Shown here piece by piece: positions 1 through 6,829 of a stretch of DNA of 9,920 nucleotides. Position 1 is the first letter of the stretch; each line of letters starts with the position of its first letter. The notes below the pieces were generated by a model, which had not been told where the DNA came from, did no database searches, and worked only from the letters and a program-made list of their open reading frames with translations. The stretch is taken from the NCBI GenBank assembly GCA_028871775.1, contig JAGWMH010000052.1, forward strand, positions 1 through 9,920, in the 5' to 3' direction. This DNA is from Betaproteobacteria bacterium (GTDB taxonomy: Bacteria; Pseudomonadota; Gammaproteobacteria; Burkholderiales; Gallionellaceae). Both the position numbers and the translations under genes were made by a program.

Positions 1-276
1 CGGCGAAACATACATTCCCCAGATCATCGCCTTGTGCGCGAGCTTGATCCTGCTCTCGCGGCCGAGGGCGACGAGGCCAATGAGTTTATCCCCTTCGAAT
101 GCTCCGAATACTCCGCGATCCGTGTTTTCGACAAGGCGCGACTCAACGGTTATACGAGGAAAGTCTTTCTCTTCTTCGTAGCTCGATCCGAAGGCCGATG
201 GTTCGTTCTGTAACGCCGCCAAACGCAGAGCGTGGAAGGCATCAGCATCGGACGGCGCGAGACGACGAATGTTCAT
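1..276 (-). CDS. GNAT family N-acetyltransferase, C-terminus cut by window edge (integron cassette gene)
   Basis: The frame is open from an ATG at 276 to the left edge, giving 92 residues. The start MNIRRLAPSDADAFHALRL and the following ALQNEPSAFGSSYEEE are typical of the N-terminal part of GNAT acetyltransferases, which move the acetyl group of acetyl-CoA to an amine. The segment FGAFEGDKLIGLVALG fits the first strands of the fold, and IWGMYVSP is the strand just before the acetyl-CoA-binding R/QxxGxG loop, which would lie beyond the window. The ATG stands six bases after the GTTAGAC core of the attC at 283-345, normal for the first codons of an integron cassette. No strong ribosome-binding site is visible, also common in cassettes. 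The substrate cannot be inferred; cassette GNATs include antibiotic, toxin and amino-acid acetyltransferases. Family call is confident, function is not. Confidence 0.8.
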   Translation of the reverse strand, partial: MNIRRLAPSDADAFHALRLAALQNEPSAFGSSYEEEKDFPRITVESRLVENTDRGVFGAFEGDKLIGLVALGRESRIKLAHKAMIWGMYVSP

Positions 277-282
277 TGCGGG

Positions 283-345
283 GTCTAACGTAAAATTGAG
301 GGGCTACGCGCTTTTGCGCAGTCCCACTCTAATGTAGGGTTGGGC
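283..345 (-). repeat. attC recombination site (integron cassette), 63 bp
   Basis: On the minus strand the outer boxes are GCCCAAC (345-339, matching RYYYAAC) and GTTAGAC (289-283, matching GTTRRRY). On the plus strand the two ends GTCTAAC and GTTGGGC pair over all 7 positions, counting G-T pairs. After a 5-base unpaired spacer on each side (GTAAA, GTAGG), the inner boxes ATTGAG and CTCTAAT pair with a single extrahelical T. Further in are a GGG/CCC stem and a GCGC-TTTT-GCGC hairpin tip. This is the folded-strand architecture recognised by integron integrases. The site lies 4 bases after the stop codon of the upstream GNAT gene and 6 bases before the start of the next one. Confidence 0.85.
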
Positions 346-798
346 GTCATTAACGCTTCCGCCGAATGATATAGGCGTTGTCTGCCAACGCAAAACCGAC
401 CTTTGGGTAATAGGCCATCGCACTGGGCGCGGACATCAGGATAAGGGATACTTCGTCTCCAATAATAGACTGGGTACGTCGAATTAGCTCCCGGCCGATG
501 CCATGCTTCTGATAGGCGGCATCAACTGCAAGATCGGAGAGGTAACAGCAATAGCTGTAGTCCGTCAGCGCCCGACTTACGCCAATTAAGCGAGCTCCGT
601 CCCATGCTGAAATGACAACGTTTGCGTTTGCAAACATTTGCGCGATGCGCGGAATATCTTTCGTTGGTCTGCTAATGCCCGATGCCTCGAAGACGCGAGC
701 AATTTCGACAGGCTCAAGTGGCTGGTTTTCGCGGTACTCAATCATTCGACATCAATTCCATTGTCTAAAGCGTATGACGTGCCGAGTATGACGCCCAA
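288..798 (-). mobile_element. integron gene cassette carrying one GNAT gene
   Basis: The unit runs from the GTTGGGC core of one attC (minus strand, 799-793) to the GTTAGAC core of the next (289-283). Strand exchange in integrons falls between the G and the first T of GTTRRRY, so the excisable circle would be about 510 bp. It holds one gene filling most of its length, with 47 bases of leader. No obvious promoter is seen inside, so expression would depend on an upstream promoter. Boundaries are inferred from the known integrase cleavage point. Confidence 0.75.
350..745 (-). CDS. GNAT family N-acetyltransferase (integron cassette gene)
   Basis: A complete 131-residue single-domain acetyltransferase predicted to be cytoplasmic. 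The strand SYCCYLSDLAVDAAYQ leads into the acetyl-CoA pyrophosphate-binding loop QKHGIG (residues 79-84), the Q/RxxGxG/A signature. AMAYYPKVGF (about 110-119) is the usual C-terminal helix-strand with the tyrosine that often acts as general acid. The length matches the short GNATs that are frequent in integron cassettes. The start is fixed: an in-frame TGA lies nine bases upstream of the ATG at 745, and no ribosome-binding site is evident. The stop TAA at 350-352 is followed after four bases by the attC at 283-345. The substrate is unknown; a role in resistance or toxin neutralisation is possible but nothing in the sequence shows it. Confidence 0.85.
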   Translation of the reverse strand: MIEYRENQPLEPVEIARVFEASGISRPTKDIPRIAQMFANANVVISAWDGARLIGVSRALTDYSYCCYLSDLAVDAAYQKHGIGRELIRRTQSIIGDEVSLILMSAPSAMAYYPKVGFALADNAYIIRRKR

Positions 799-861
799 CG
801 TGAAGTAGCCCCCAATAAAAGAGCTAATCTTTTATCAGGACAGGTGGCTATTCTGTTCGGC
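793..861 (-). repeat. attC recombination site (integron cassette), 69 bp
   Basis: On the minus strand the terminal boxes are GCCGAAC (861-855, one base off RYYYAAC) and GTTGGGC (799-793, exact GTTRRRY). On the plus strand GCCCAAC pairs with GTTCGGC at 6 of 7 positions. Inside, AGTAGCC pairs with GGCTATT over 7 positions (one G-T), then CC/GG with an extrahelical T, and the tip is a perfect 8-bp stem ATAAAAGA-GCTAA-TCTTTTAT. Spacers (4 and 2 bases) are shorter than in the other site. It differs in length and inner sequence from the site at 283-345 while sharing its outer boxes, as attC sites of different cassettes do. Confidence 0.75.
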
Positions 862-1118
862 TTTATAAAAATTTGGTTCATATCAATTGGAAGCATATTT
901 TTAGCGCACCTTGATTGTGAATATTGAACCCGACAAATGCACCTTGTTACGAGCCCAATTTCGAGAGCTGCATATTTCTACAGAGCCGTAATCTAACAGC
1001 AAAAGCGCATGATAGGCATATACCGAAATGCCTATATATTTCGGCCTAGTCATTTTGAGTGCGGGTGAAATTTGATAACGACTGAATGACCGGAACTGCA
1101 CATATCAGGCGGTCAGCA
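862..1118. other. AT-rich gap between the cassette array and the acyl-AMP ligase gene, no convincing gene
   Basis: This 257-base stretch is visibly richer in A and T than the genes to its right. It contains two overlapping inverted repeats (1012-1044) and, on the minus strand, an isolated GTTAGAT (997-991) matching the integron core GTTRRRY. No partner box on its far side would make it an attC. If that core were a true junction, the piece 862-996 would be a gene-less cassette. No integrase gene or clear promoter is visible here. Confidence 0.5.
1012..1044. repeat. two overlapping, mutually exclusive hairpins
   Basis: ATAGGCAT (1012-1019) pairs with ATGCCTAT (1028-1035) across an 8-base loop. 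CCGAAAT (1023-1029) pairs with ATTTCGG (1038-1044), also across an 8-base loop. The arms share positions 1028-1029 and each loop holds part of the other stem, so only one can form at a time. They lie 75-107 bases past the end of the acyl-AMP ligase gene on its transcript side, but no T-tract follows, so terminator function is not shown. Confidence 0.5.
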
Positions 1119-3950
1119 CTAAACCTCTGCCTGCTCCTCCATCGCTCCCGGCGCAAGATCGGGTTCTCCACACCGGCACGAAATTTCCGCGCGGGCCTTG
1201 TTGCGCAACTGTATGGCTGCGGCCCAGCCTTTCCCTTCCGGCGCAATCGGCTTGCCTATCGTGACGGTGATAATGCCGCGGCGCGGGAACCAGTGGCCGT
1301 CGCGCAGGATGGAGCGGGTGCCGCGTATGGTCAACGGCACGACGGGCGCACCCGCCTCGGCGGCGACCACGAAGGCGCCCATGCGGAATGGCATCAGGCC
1401 GTGGATGCGGGTGAATGTGCCTTCCGGAAAGAATATCGGGCTGCGCCCGGATTGCAGGGAAAGTGCGACCTGCTTCACATCTTCCAGGCTGCGCTGCGAT
1501 TCGAAACGCTCGACGAAATCCGATCCGATGCGCTGCAGGTAGGTGCGCGACACGAAGCTGTCCAGCAGTTCGCGCTTGGCCACGAAACTGAAATATCCGG
1601 TGCTGCTAAACTCGCCCGGCAGCACGGCAACGAGCACGATGCCATCCAGATAGCTGGCATGGTTGGACACCACCACGCAGGGTGCTTCGGGCGACAGGTT
1701 TTCCAGGCCGCGCACCACGAGCGGCGTTGCGCACAGGCGCGCGTACAGCCGCGCAATCGCGTGGCTCGCCGCCCAGCCCCACGCGGGGCGAGGCAGCAGC
1801 GCGACGGCCAGCCAGGTCACGGGCGCGAGCAGCCAGAACAGCGCCCATGTGTAGGCGGCGAATAAAACATCGGATACCACCCGGATGCCGCGGCGCATCT
1901 GCGGCAATGTTCCAGCCCACGCCAGGCGGGCGACTTGCCACCATACCGCGCGCGTCGGCGCTGCCCCTTTCTCGAACAATTCGCGGCAGGCCGCACGGCG
2001 TATCTTGCCGCTCGATGTCTTGAGCACGCTGTGGATCGGCGCCAGCACGATGTTGTCCGCCGCTATTCCCAGCATGTCCAAGGTCAGCGCATTGATCCGG
2101 CCGCGCAGGGCTTCCAGTTGCGCGGGTGAGGTCTCGCGTGTCTCGGCCAGCACTATCAGGCGCTCGGTGCCGGTGGCGGGGTCCGGGCTGCCGAACACCG
2201 CAACGCACCCCTTGCGGATGCCGGGGATATCGCCCACGGCTTCCTCGAGTTCGTAGGGGTAGATGTTGCGCCCGGCGCGGATGATGATGTCCTTCGAGCG
2301 CCCGGTCAGGTAGATATCGCCCTCGGCCTGATAGGCGAAATCGCCGGAGTCCAGCCACTCGCCGTGGAACAGCAGGCGCGTCTGTTCTGGGTTGCGGAAG
2401 TAGCCGCCGGTGGCGGACGGCCCCTTGAATTCGAGATGCCCTTCGACGCGCTCGCCCAGCTCGCGGCCGGTAGCATCCACGATCCTGATCTCGTGGCCGG
2501 GAAGCGGCCGGCCGCATGCCGGGATGCGCAATGCATCTTTCTCGTTGCTACCAGCCAGTTCGGCATGGCCGGTGCGCATGAAGCGATCGCGCCGGATGCG
2601 GTCGATCAGCGGGCCGCGTCCCGGCGGCGGGAACGCCAGCCCCACCGAACATTCGGCCAGCCCGTATACCGGCGCAATCGCCTGCGGGTGCAGGCCGCAG
2701 CGGCCGAAACGTTGCGCGAAATGCGTGATGGTTTCCGGGCTGACCGGTTCGGCGCCGTTGAAGGCCATGCGCCAGCTCGACAGATCGAGCCCTGCGAGAG
2801 CGGTGTCCGGAATTTTGCGCAGGCACAGTTCGTAGCCGAAATTGGGGGAGGCGGAAAGGGTGCCGCGATGCTTGTGGATCGCCCACAGCCAGCGCTCCGG
2901 GCGCGACAGAAAACTGAGCGGCGACATCACCACCAGCGGGAAGGCGTAGTACAGGCTGCCCAGCCATGCGCCGATCAGGCCCATGTCGTGGTACAGCGGC
3001 AGCCAGCTGACGAATACGTCCGTGGAAGTGACCTGCGCCGCCTTGCCCATGGCGCGGATGTTGGCCAGGAGGTTGGCATGGGTCAGCACGGTGCCCTTGG
3101 GGTTGCCGGTGCTGCCGGAGGTGTACTGGAGCAACGCGATGTTCTCGGGCTTGAGCGGAATGCCTGGCGCGCGCCCGGCATTGGTTAGCTCGGCCGCCGT
3201 GGCCACCATGCGCAATGATTCCACCTGCGCCTGAAGCAGCCGCGCCACGGGCTTTGCCTCGGCCACCGTAATCAGCATGGTGGCGAGCGCATTGGAGAGG
3301 ATGCCCGCATGCCGCCGCAGGTGATCCTCGATCTGCGAGGGACGGGCAGGCGGATAGATCGGCACGGGCACACCGCCCGCCAGCAGCACGCCGAGGAAGC
3401 AGCAGAAATATTCGCGGCTGGTGGGCAGCATGATCGCCACCGACTGGCCGGGCTGCAATTCGCGCTCCAGCAGCCCCGCCGCGATTTGTTCCGCGCCGTC
3501 GCGCAGCGCGGCATAGGTCAGTGCGGTTTCGTTGCCCTCCGCATCCTGCAACGTAATGTGCGTCCGCTCCGGATGGGCGCGCACATGCCAATCCAGGGCT
3601 TCCGGCAACGTGAGTGCATCCGACGGTTCGGCCTGCACCCAGACCGGGGCTTCGACTCTCTGCATGTCTGCCGACGGCGCCACGGCTGGGGCGGCGGCCA
3701 GCACCGCCTGCAGCAGATCGCGCGGTGTTTCGGCGGTGGCGAATACCTGTTCCGGCAGGCTGACCCCGAAGACCTGCTCGAGGCGCGTGAGCAGCTCCAC
3801 CCGCCCGAGGCTGTCGAAGCCCAGGTCGCGCTCCAGTGAACTGTCCAGCGTTACCGGGATGGCTGCTTCGGGGCGCGCGTGCAGTTCGGCTGCGAGCTGC
3901 CGGATGGTCGCCAGCAATGTGCCGGAGATGTCATTCATAGCGTTTATCAT
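1119..3950 (-). CDS. acyl carrier / fatty-acyl-AMP ligase / PlsC-type acyltransferase fusion protein
   Basis: A 943-residue protein (start at 3950) with three parts. Residues about 8-85 form an acyl carrier domain with the phosphopantetheine serine in GFDSLG (Ser47). Residues about 110-660 form an AMP-forming acyl-activating domain: P-loop YTSGSTGNPKG (276-286), SWLPLYHDMGLIG near 315-327, TGRSKDIIIRAGRN (549-562) and catalytic Lys649 in TSSGK. VPIYPPARPSQ and LPLYHDMGLIG are typical of fatty-acyl-AMP ligases. A hydrophobic stretch (about 692-719) leads to a PlsC-like glycerolipid acyltransferase with NHASYLD (763-769, the HX4D motif) and FPEGTF (841-846). I infer that a fatty acid is adenylated, loaded onto the fused carrier and passed to a lysophospholipid or glycerophosphate at the membrane. 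Enterobacterial Aas has acyltransferase and ligase in the opposite order and no carrier domain. Divergent from an MFS gene. Alternative starts: 3998 and 3938. Confidence 0.9.
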   Translation of the reverse strand: MINAMNDISGTLLATIRQLAAELHARPEAAIPVTLDSSLERDLGFDSLGRVELLTRLEQVFGVSLPEQVFATAETPRDLLQAVLAAAPAVAPSADMQRVEAPVWVQAEPSDALTLPEALDWHVRAHPERTHITLQDAEGNETALTYAALRDGAEQIAAGLLERELQPGQSVAIMLPTSREYFCCFLGVLLAGGVPVPIYPPARPSQIEDHLRRHAGILSNALATMLITVAEAKPVARLLQAQVESLRMVATAAELTNAGRAPGIPLKPENIALLQYTSGSTGNPKGTVLTHANLLANIRAMGKAAQVTSTDVFVSWLPLYHDMGLIGAWLGSLYYAFPLVVMSPLSFLSRPERWLWAIHKHRGTLSASPNFGYELCLRKIPDTALAGLDLSSWRMAFNGAEPVSPETITHFAQRFGRCGLHPQAIAPVYGLAECSVGLAFPPPGRGPLIDRIRRDRFMRTGHAELAGSNEKDALRIPACGRPLPGHEIRIVDATGRELGERVEGHLEFKGPSATGGYFRNPEQTRLLFHGEWLDSGDFAYQAEGDIYLTGRSKDIIIRAGRNIYPYELEEAVGDIPGIRKGCVAVFGSPDPATGTERLIVLAETRETSPAQLEALRGRINALTLDMLGIAADNIVLAPIHSVLKTSSGKIRRAACRELFEKGAAPTRAVWWQVARLAWAGTLPQMRRGIRVVSDVLFAAYTWALFWLLAPVTWLAVALLPRPAWGWAASHAIARLYARLCATPLVVRGLENLSPEAPCVVVSNHASYLDGIVLVAVLPGEFSSTGYFSFVAKRELLDSFVSRTYLQRIGSDFVERFESQRSLEDVKQVALSLQSGRSPIFFPEGTFTRIHGLMPFRMGAFVVAAEAGAPVVPLTIRGTRSILRDGHWFPRRGIITVTIGKPIAPEGKGWAAAIQLRNKARAEISCRCGEPDLAPGAMEEQAEV

Positions 3951-3953
3951 GCA

Positions 3954-3960
3954 CTCCCTC
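3954..3960 (-). promoter_or_regulatory. ribosome-binding site deciding the start of the acyl-AMP ligase fusion gene
   Basis: On the minus strand GAGGGAG stands just ahead of the ATG at 3950, with GAGG six bases from the start codon. The in-frame upstream ATG (3998) would add 16 basic residues with no family match, and the downstream ATG (3938) is 15 bases from this site. The start at 3950 is therefore preferred. Confidence 0.55.
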
Positions 3961-4021
3961 GCTTGCCTGTCCAAGGAAAGCCGCTTCTTGCCACGCATGC
4001 CGTTTTACATCGACAACAGTA

Positions 4022-5359
4022 ATGGTCAACAATATCCCCCCATCTGTCCACGGCAGTCAAGAAAAAATGCGCCCTTCCCTTGCCCGAACCGTCACACCCC
4101 GCGAAGTCTGGGCGTGGGCCATGTACGACTTCGCCAACTCCGGCTACACCACGGTGGTCATCACCGCCATTTTCAATGCCTATTTCGTCTCGGTGGTGGC
4201 GGGCAACCAGCCGTGGGCAACGTTCGCCTGGACGACTGCGCTGGCGGTTTCCTACGCCGCAATCATGTTCACCGCGCCGGTGATCGGGGCTTATGCGGAT
4301 GCGTATGCCGCCAAGAAAAAACTGCTCGCGCTGACCACCATCGGCTGCGTGATTTTCACCGCGCTGCTTGCACTGGCCGGGCCGGGCAGCCTGTGGCTCG
4401 CCATTGTGCTGATCGTGTTTTCCAATTTCTTTTACGGCAGCGGCGAGAATCTGGTGGCAGCCTTTCTGCCGGAACTGGCGCGCGGGCGCTCGCTAGGCAA
4501 GGTGTCGGGATGGGGATGGAGCCTAGGTTATGTCGGCGGGCTGGTGAGCCTGGGCGCCTGCCTCGCTTATGTGTCCTGGGCGCAGGGACAGGGACAACAG
4601 GCTGCGGGTTTCGTGCCGGTGACCATGCTGATTACCGCTGTGCTGTTCGCGATTTCCAGCCTGCCTACCTTCCTGTTCCTCAAGGAACGCGCCGTGCCGC
4701 AGCCCCATCTGCGGGGGCTGAACCTGATGCAGGAATCTTTTGCCCGGCTCGGACAAACTCTCAAGCACGCAAGAAATTACCGCGACCTGCGGCGCTTTCT
4801 CATCTGCACCGTGTTTTACCAGGCGGGCATCCAGGCGGTGATTACGCTCGCCGCCATCTATGCGCAGCAGGCGATGCACTTCACTACGCAACAGACCCTT
4901 CTGCTGATTTTCGTGGTCAACATCACCGCCGCCATCGGCGCTTTTCTGTTCGGCCACCTGCAGGATCGCATCGGCCATATCCCCACCATCGCGTTGACGC
5001 TGATCGGCTGGATCGCCATGATCGGCCTGGCATGGGCCGCACAAGGCCCGACGTTGTTCTGGGCCGCGGCAAACCTCGCGGGGATATGCATGGGCTCCAG
5101 CCAATCCGCCGGGCGGGCGCTGGTGGGGCTGCTGAGCCCGGCCACGCGGCGTGCCGAATTTTTCGGGCTATGGGGGCTGGCGGTCAAGCTTTCGTCGATA
5201 TTGGGGCCGCTGACTTACGGAGCAGTAAGCTGGATATCACAAGGTGACCATCGCCTGGCTATGTTGATTACCGGCAGTTATTTTGTCGCGGGGTTGGCGA
5301 TCCTGGCCGGGGTGAATGTCAGGCGCGGGAGGCGTGCGGCGCTACAATCAAAACTTTAA
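4022..5359 (+). CDS. MFS transporter, UMF1 (Atg22-like) type
   Basis: A 445-residue integral membrane protein with about twelve hydrophobic segments, the usual size for a major facilitator. The first membrane segment carries WAMYDFANSGYTTVV (residues 32-46); the W-x-x-YDFANS signature marks the UMF1 family, related to the yeast vacuolar effluxer Atg22. GENLVAAFLPELA (141-153) and VSGWGWSLGYVGG (161-173) are further family hallmarks. The substrate of bacterial UMF1 proteins is not established in general. It is divergent from the acyltransferase fusion gene (71 bases between starts) and may share its regulatory region; this would fit lipid or lysolipid transport but is only contextual. An internal ATG at 4067, preceded by AAGAAA, could be the true start, as the 15 extra residues show nothing conserved. 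The gene is followed by the palindrome GATTGCAATC at 5360-5369. Confidence 0.85.
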   Translation: MVNNIPPSVHGSQEKMRPSLARTVTPREVWAWAMYDFANSGYTTVVITAIFNAYFVSVVAGNQPWATFAWTTALAVSYAAIMFTAPVIGAYADAYAAKKKLLALTTIGCVIFTALLALAGPGSLWLAIVLIVFSNFFYGSGENLVAAFLPELARGRSLGKVSGWGWSLGYVGGLVSLGACLAYVSWAQGQGQQAAGFVPVTMLITAVLFAISSLPTFLFLKERAVPQPHLRGLNLMQESFARLGQTLKHARNYRDLRRFLICTVFYQAGIQAVITLAAIYAQQAMHFTTQQTLLLIFVVNITAAIGAFLFGHLQDRIGHIPTIALTLIGWIAMIGLAWAAQGPTLFWAAANLAGICMGSSQSAGRALVGLLSPATRRAEFFGLWGLAVKLSSILGPLTYGAVSWISQGDHRLAMLITGSYFVAGLAILAGVNVRRGRRAALQSKL

Positions 5360-5562
5360 GATTGCAATCACCCCAATAACTGCAATTCAAGCCACAGAGG
5401 ACACAGAGATAAAGCAGGTTCCACACGTTTTTGCGAACAGCCGCTGCACGGCTTGACTGAGAGAAACGACCGGCTCAACTGATGGATAAAGCCAATATTT
5501 ATGGCATCCAATTATTTTTTCTCTGTGTCCTCTGTGTTCTCTATGGCTGACTGATTTTTAGA
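5360..5562. repeat. convergent intergenic region with 17-bp inverted repeat
   Basis: CACAGAGGACACAGAGA (5393-5409) recurs exactly inverted at 5520-5536, enclosing 110 bases. The arms are themselves a near tandem of CACAGAG units. Just after the MFS stop there is a 10-bp palindrome GATTGCAATC (5360-5369). The region separates two convergent genes, and the inverted arms could fold in either transcript as a bidirectional barrier or terminator. The right arm is preceded by a run of T on the plus strand. Repeats of this CACAGAG type are, to my recollection, scattered in many environmental proteobacterial genomes, so this may be one copy of a dispersed miniature element. No transposase, target duplication or gene is visible inside. 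Confidence 0.65.
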
Positions 5563-6750
5563 TCACGGCAAATTGTCGATGAACCGCTTCATGGAAACTT
5601 TAAGCGCCGCAAAATTCGGGTTGTACATCAAACGCCGCAAGATGCCGGCTTTAAGGTTTTGTTCGGTGAACTCTCCTTGCAAGGCTTGGTCGGGATGTTT
5701 GATGCAGGCGGCATATTTTTCCATGTCGCCGGGATAATAATGCGCGCAATTGACGTACTCCCCCGCCGCGCCACAGTGCATGTCATCGGCAGGCAGCACG
5801 ATGGCCGTGTGTGCGGAGCTTAATATTTTCTGCCCGGGCACCACGCTATTCACCAGCTCCAGTTTTTCCGCCGGAATGCCGGGCGGGAGTTTTTCCGTGT
5901 CGGTGGTGTACAGCACCAGCCTGTTGGAGGGGTAATGTGCATGTGCCATGAACTCCAGGGTGGCCGGTGTGTTGGCGGTGGTGTCGTCCTGGCTGGCTGC
6001 GGCAAACACCGGGATGCCTATTTCATGTTCCTGCAACAACGAGCCCAGCTTCTTTGTCAGCGCGTACATCTGGGCGACGGCATTTTTGGGAAGCGACTCA
6101 TACTTGTAGAGGCTCTTATCCGGCCTGATGGCTACCCACTTCGCTGACGGCACCAGCCAGCTATACAGCTTGTGCAGATTCGCCCGGGCCGCGCGCGCCG
6201 TAATTTCGAGCGCGGGAGAAAACAAAAACAGGCCGCGCACGCGGTCATCGCGCAAGCTCTGGTAAATGCTCAGCGCGCCTCCGGCGGAGAACCCGGCCAG
6301 ATAAACTTCGTCAACTTCTTCGGCCAGCCTGTCGGTGCCATAAGCTACCGCCTTGGCCCATTCATGCCAGCTCACATCAAGCAAATCTCCGGGCTGTGTG
6401 CCGTGACCGGGCAACAACACGGCCATGACACGAAAGCCGTTCTCCTGAAAAAATGCAGCCAGATGGCGCATGAAATAGGGGGAGTCGGTCAGGCCGTGCG
6501 TGAGCAGCACGCCGCGCCGACAGGTGTTGTTATGCCCAGCCGCAGCGCCAGCCAGCGGCTTCAGTTCGAACGGTGCGTTGCCTTCGACTATTTTTTCCAG
6601 GCCGACGGCGCCCAGTTTGGCGCGGGCTTTGCACAGCATGCCCTGATTAAGCGCCACATAATCCGCAAACGCCAACTGGTCTCCATTGAACCGGGTATTC
6701 AATCCGGATGGCTGATGCCGTGCTTCCGGCTGTGGGGACGATATCTTCAA
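5563..6750 (-). CDS. alpha/beta hydrolase (lipase/esterase-like, serine hydrolase)
   Basis: A 395-residue alpha/beta-hydrolase. VLLTHGLTDSPYFMRHLA (81-98) is the HG oxyanion region, VLLPGHGTQPGDLLDVSWHEW (split over 111-131) is the usual lid-side loop of monoglyceride-lipase-like enzymes, and GFSAGG (153-158) is the nucleophile elbow with Ser155. Asp255 or Asp256 in SQDD and His314 in SSAHTAI complete a plausible triad. This points to hydrolysis of a carboxylic ester such as a lipid; the true substrate is unknown. Three cysteines cluster behind the catalytic histidine (326, 335, 349). There is no clear signal peptide, so it is probably cytoplasmic. The start is TTG at 6750: an in-frame TAG lies nine bases upstream and no ATG occurs before residue 38, which would already enter conserved sequence. 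It is divergent from the radical SAM unit and convergent with the MFS gene. Confidence 0.8.
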   Translation of the reverse strand: MKISSPQPEARHQPSGLNTRFNGDQLAFADYVALNQGMLCKARAKLGAVGLEKIVEGNAPFELKPLAGAAAGHNNTCRRGVLLTHGLTDSPYFMRHLAAFFQENGFRVMAVLLPGHGTQPGDLLDVSWHEWAKAVAYGTDRLAEEVDEVYLAGFSAGGALSIYQSLRDDRVRGLFLFSPALEITARAARANLHKLYSWLVPSAKWVAIRPDKSLYKYESLPKNAVAQMYALTKKLGSLLQEHEIGIPVFAAASQDDTTANTPATLEFMAHAHYPSNRLVLYTTDTEKLPPGIPAEKLELVNSVVPGQKILSSAHTAIVLPADDMHCGAAGEYVNCAHYYPGDMEKYAACIKHPDQALQGEFTEQNLKAGILRRLMYNPNFAALKVSMKRFIDNLP

Positions 6751-6795
6751 GGCAGTTCTCTATCTTTTTGGTCTGGTTTTTTTCATGTCATGCCG

Positions 6796-6801
6796 TATAA
6801 T
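6796..6801 (+). promoter_or_regulatory. candidate -10 box (TATAAT) for the radical SAM unit
   Basis: A perfect TATAAT stands in the divergent gap between the hydrolase and radical SAM genes. The best -35 candidate at 17-base spacing is CTGGTT (6773-6778), which is weak. Transcription would begin near 6808, leaving about 22 bases before the small ORF at 6830 and about 90 before the radical SAM start. Confidence 0.4.
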
Positions 6802-6829
6802 TTCATTTGCTGCAACCGCGGTAATCTTG

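Noticed and set aside
1..861. CRISPR array or transposon ends as an explanation for the paired motifs
   Set aside because: There are no regularly spaced direct repeats, no transposase and no terminal inverted repeats; the paired boxes fit attC geometry instead.
901..1101. 66-codon minus-strand ORF with a GTG start
   Set aside because: Its translation has no recognisable family, it runs through the two hairpins and the isolated GTTAGAT, it ends 40 bases before the attC rather than next to it, and no ribosome-binding site is seen.
1606..2517. Long open frames inside the acyl-AMP ligase gene (this one and several on both strands, such as 2548-3591 and 3532-5247)
   Set aside because: They are arginine- and alanine-rich shadows of a high-GC gene whose main frame has clear domains and motifs throughout.
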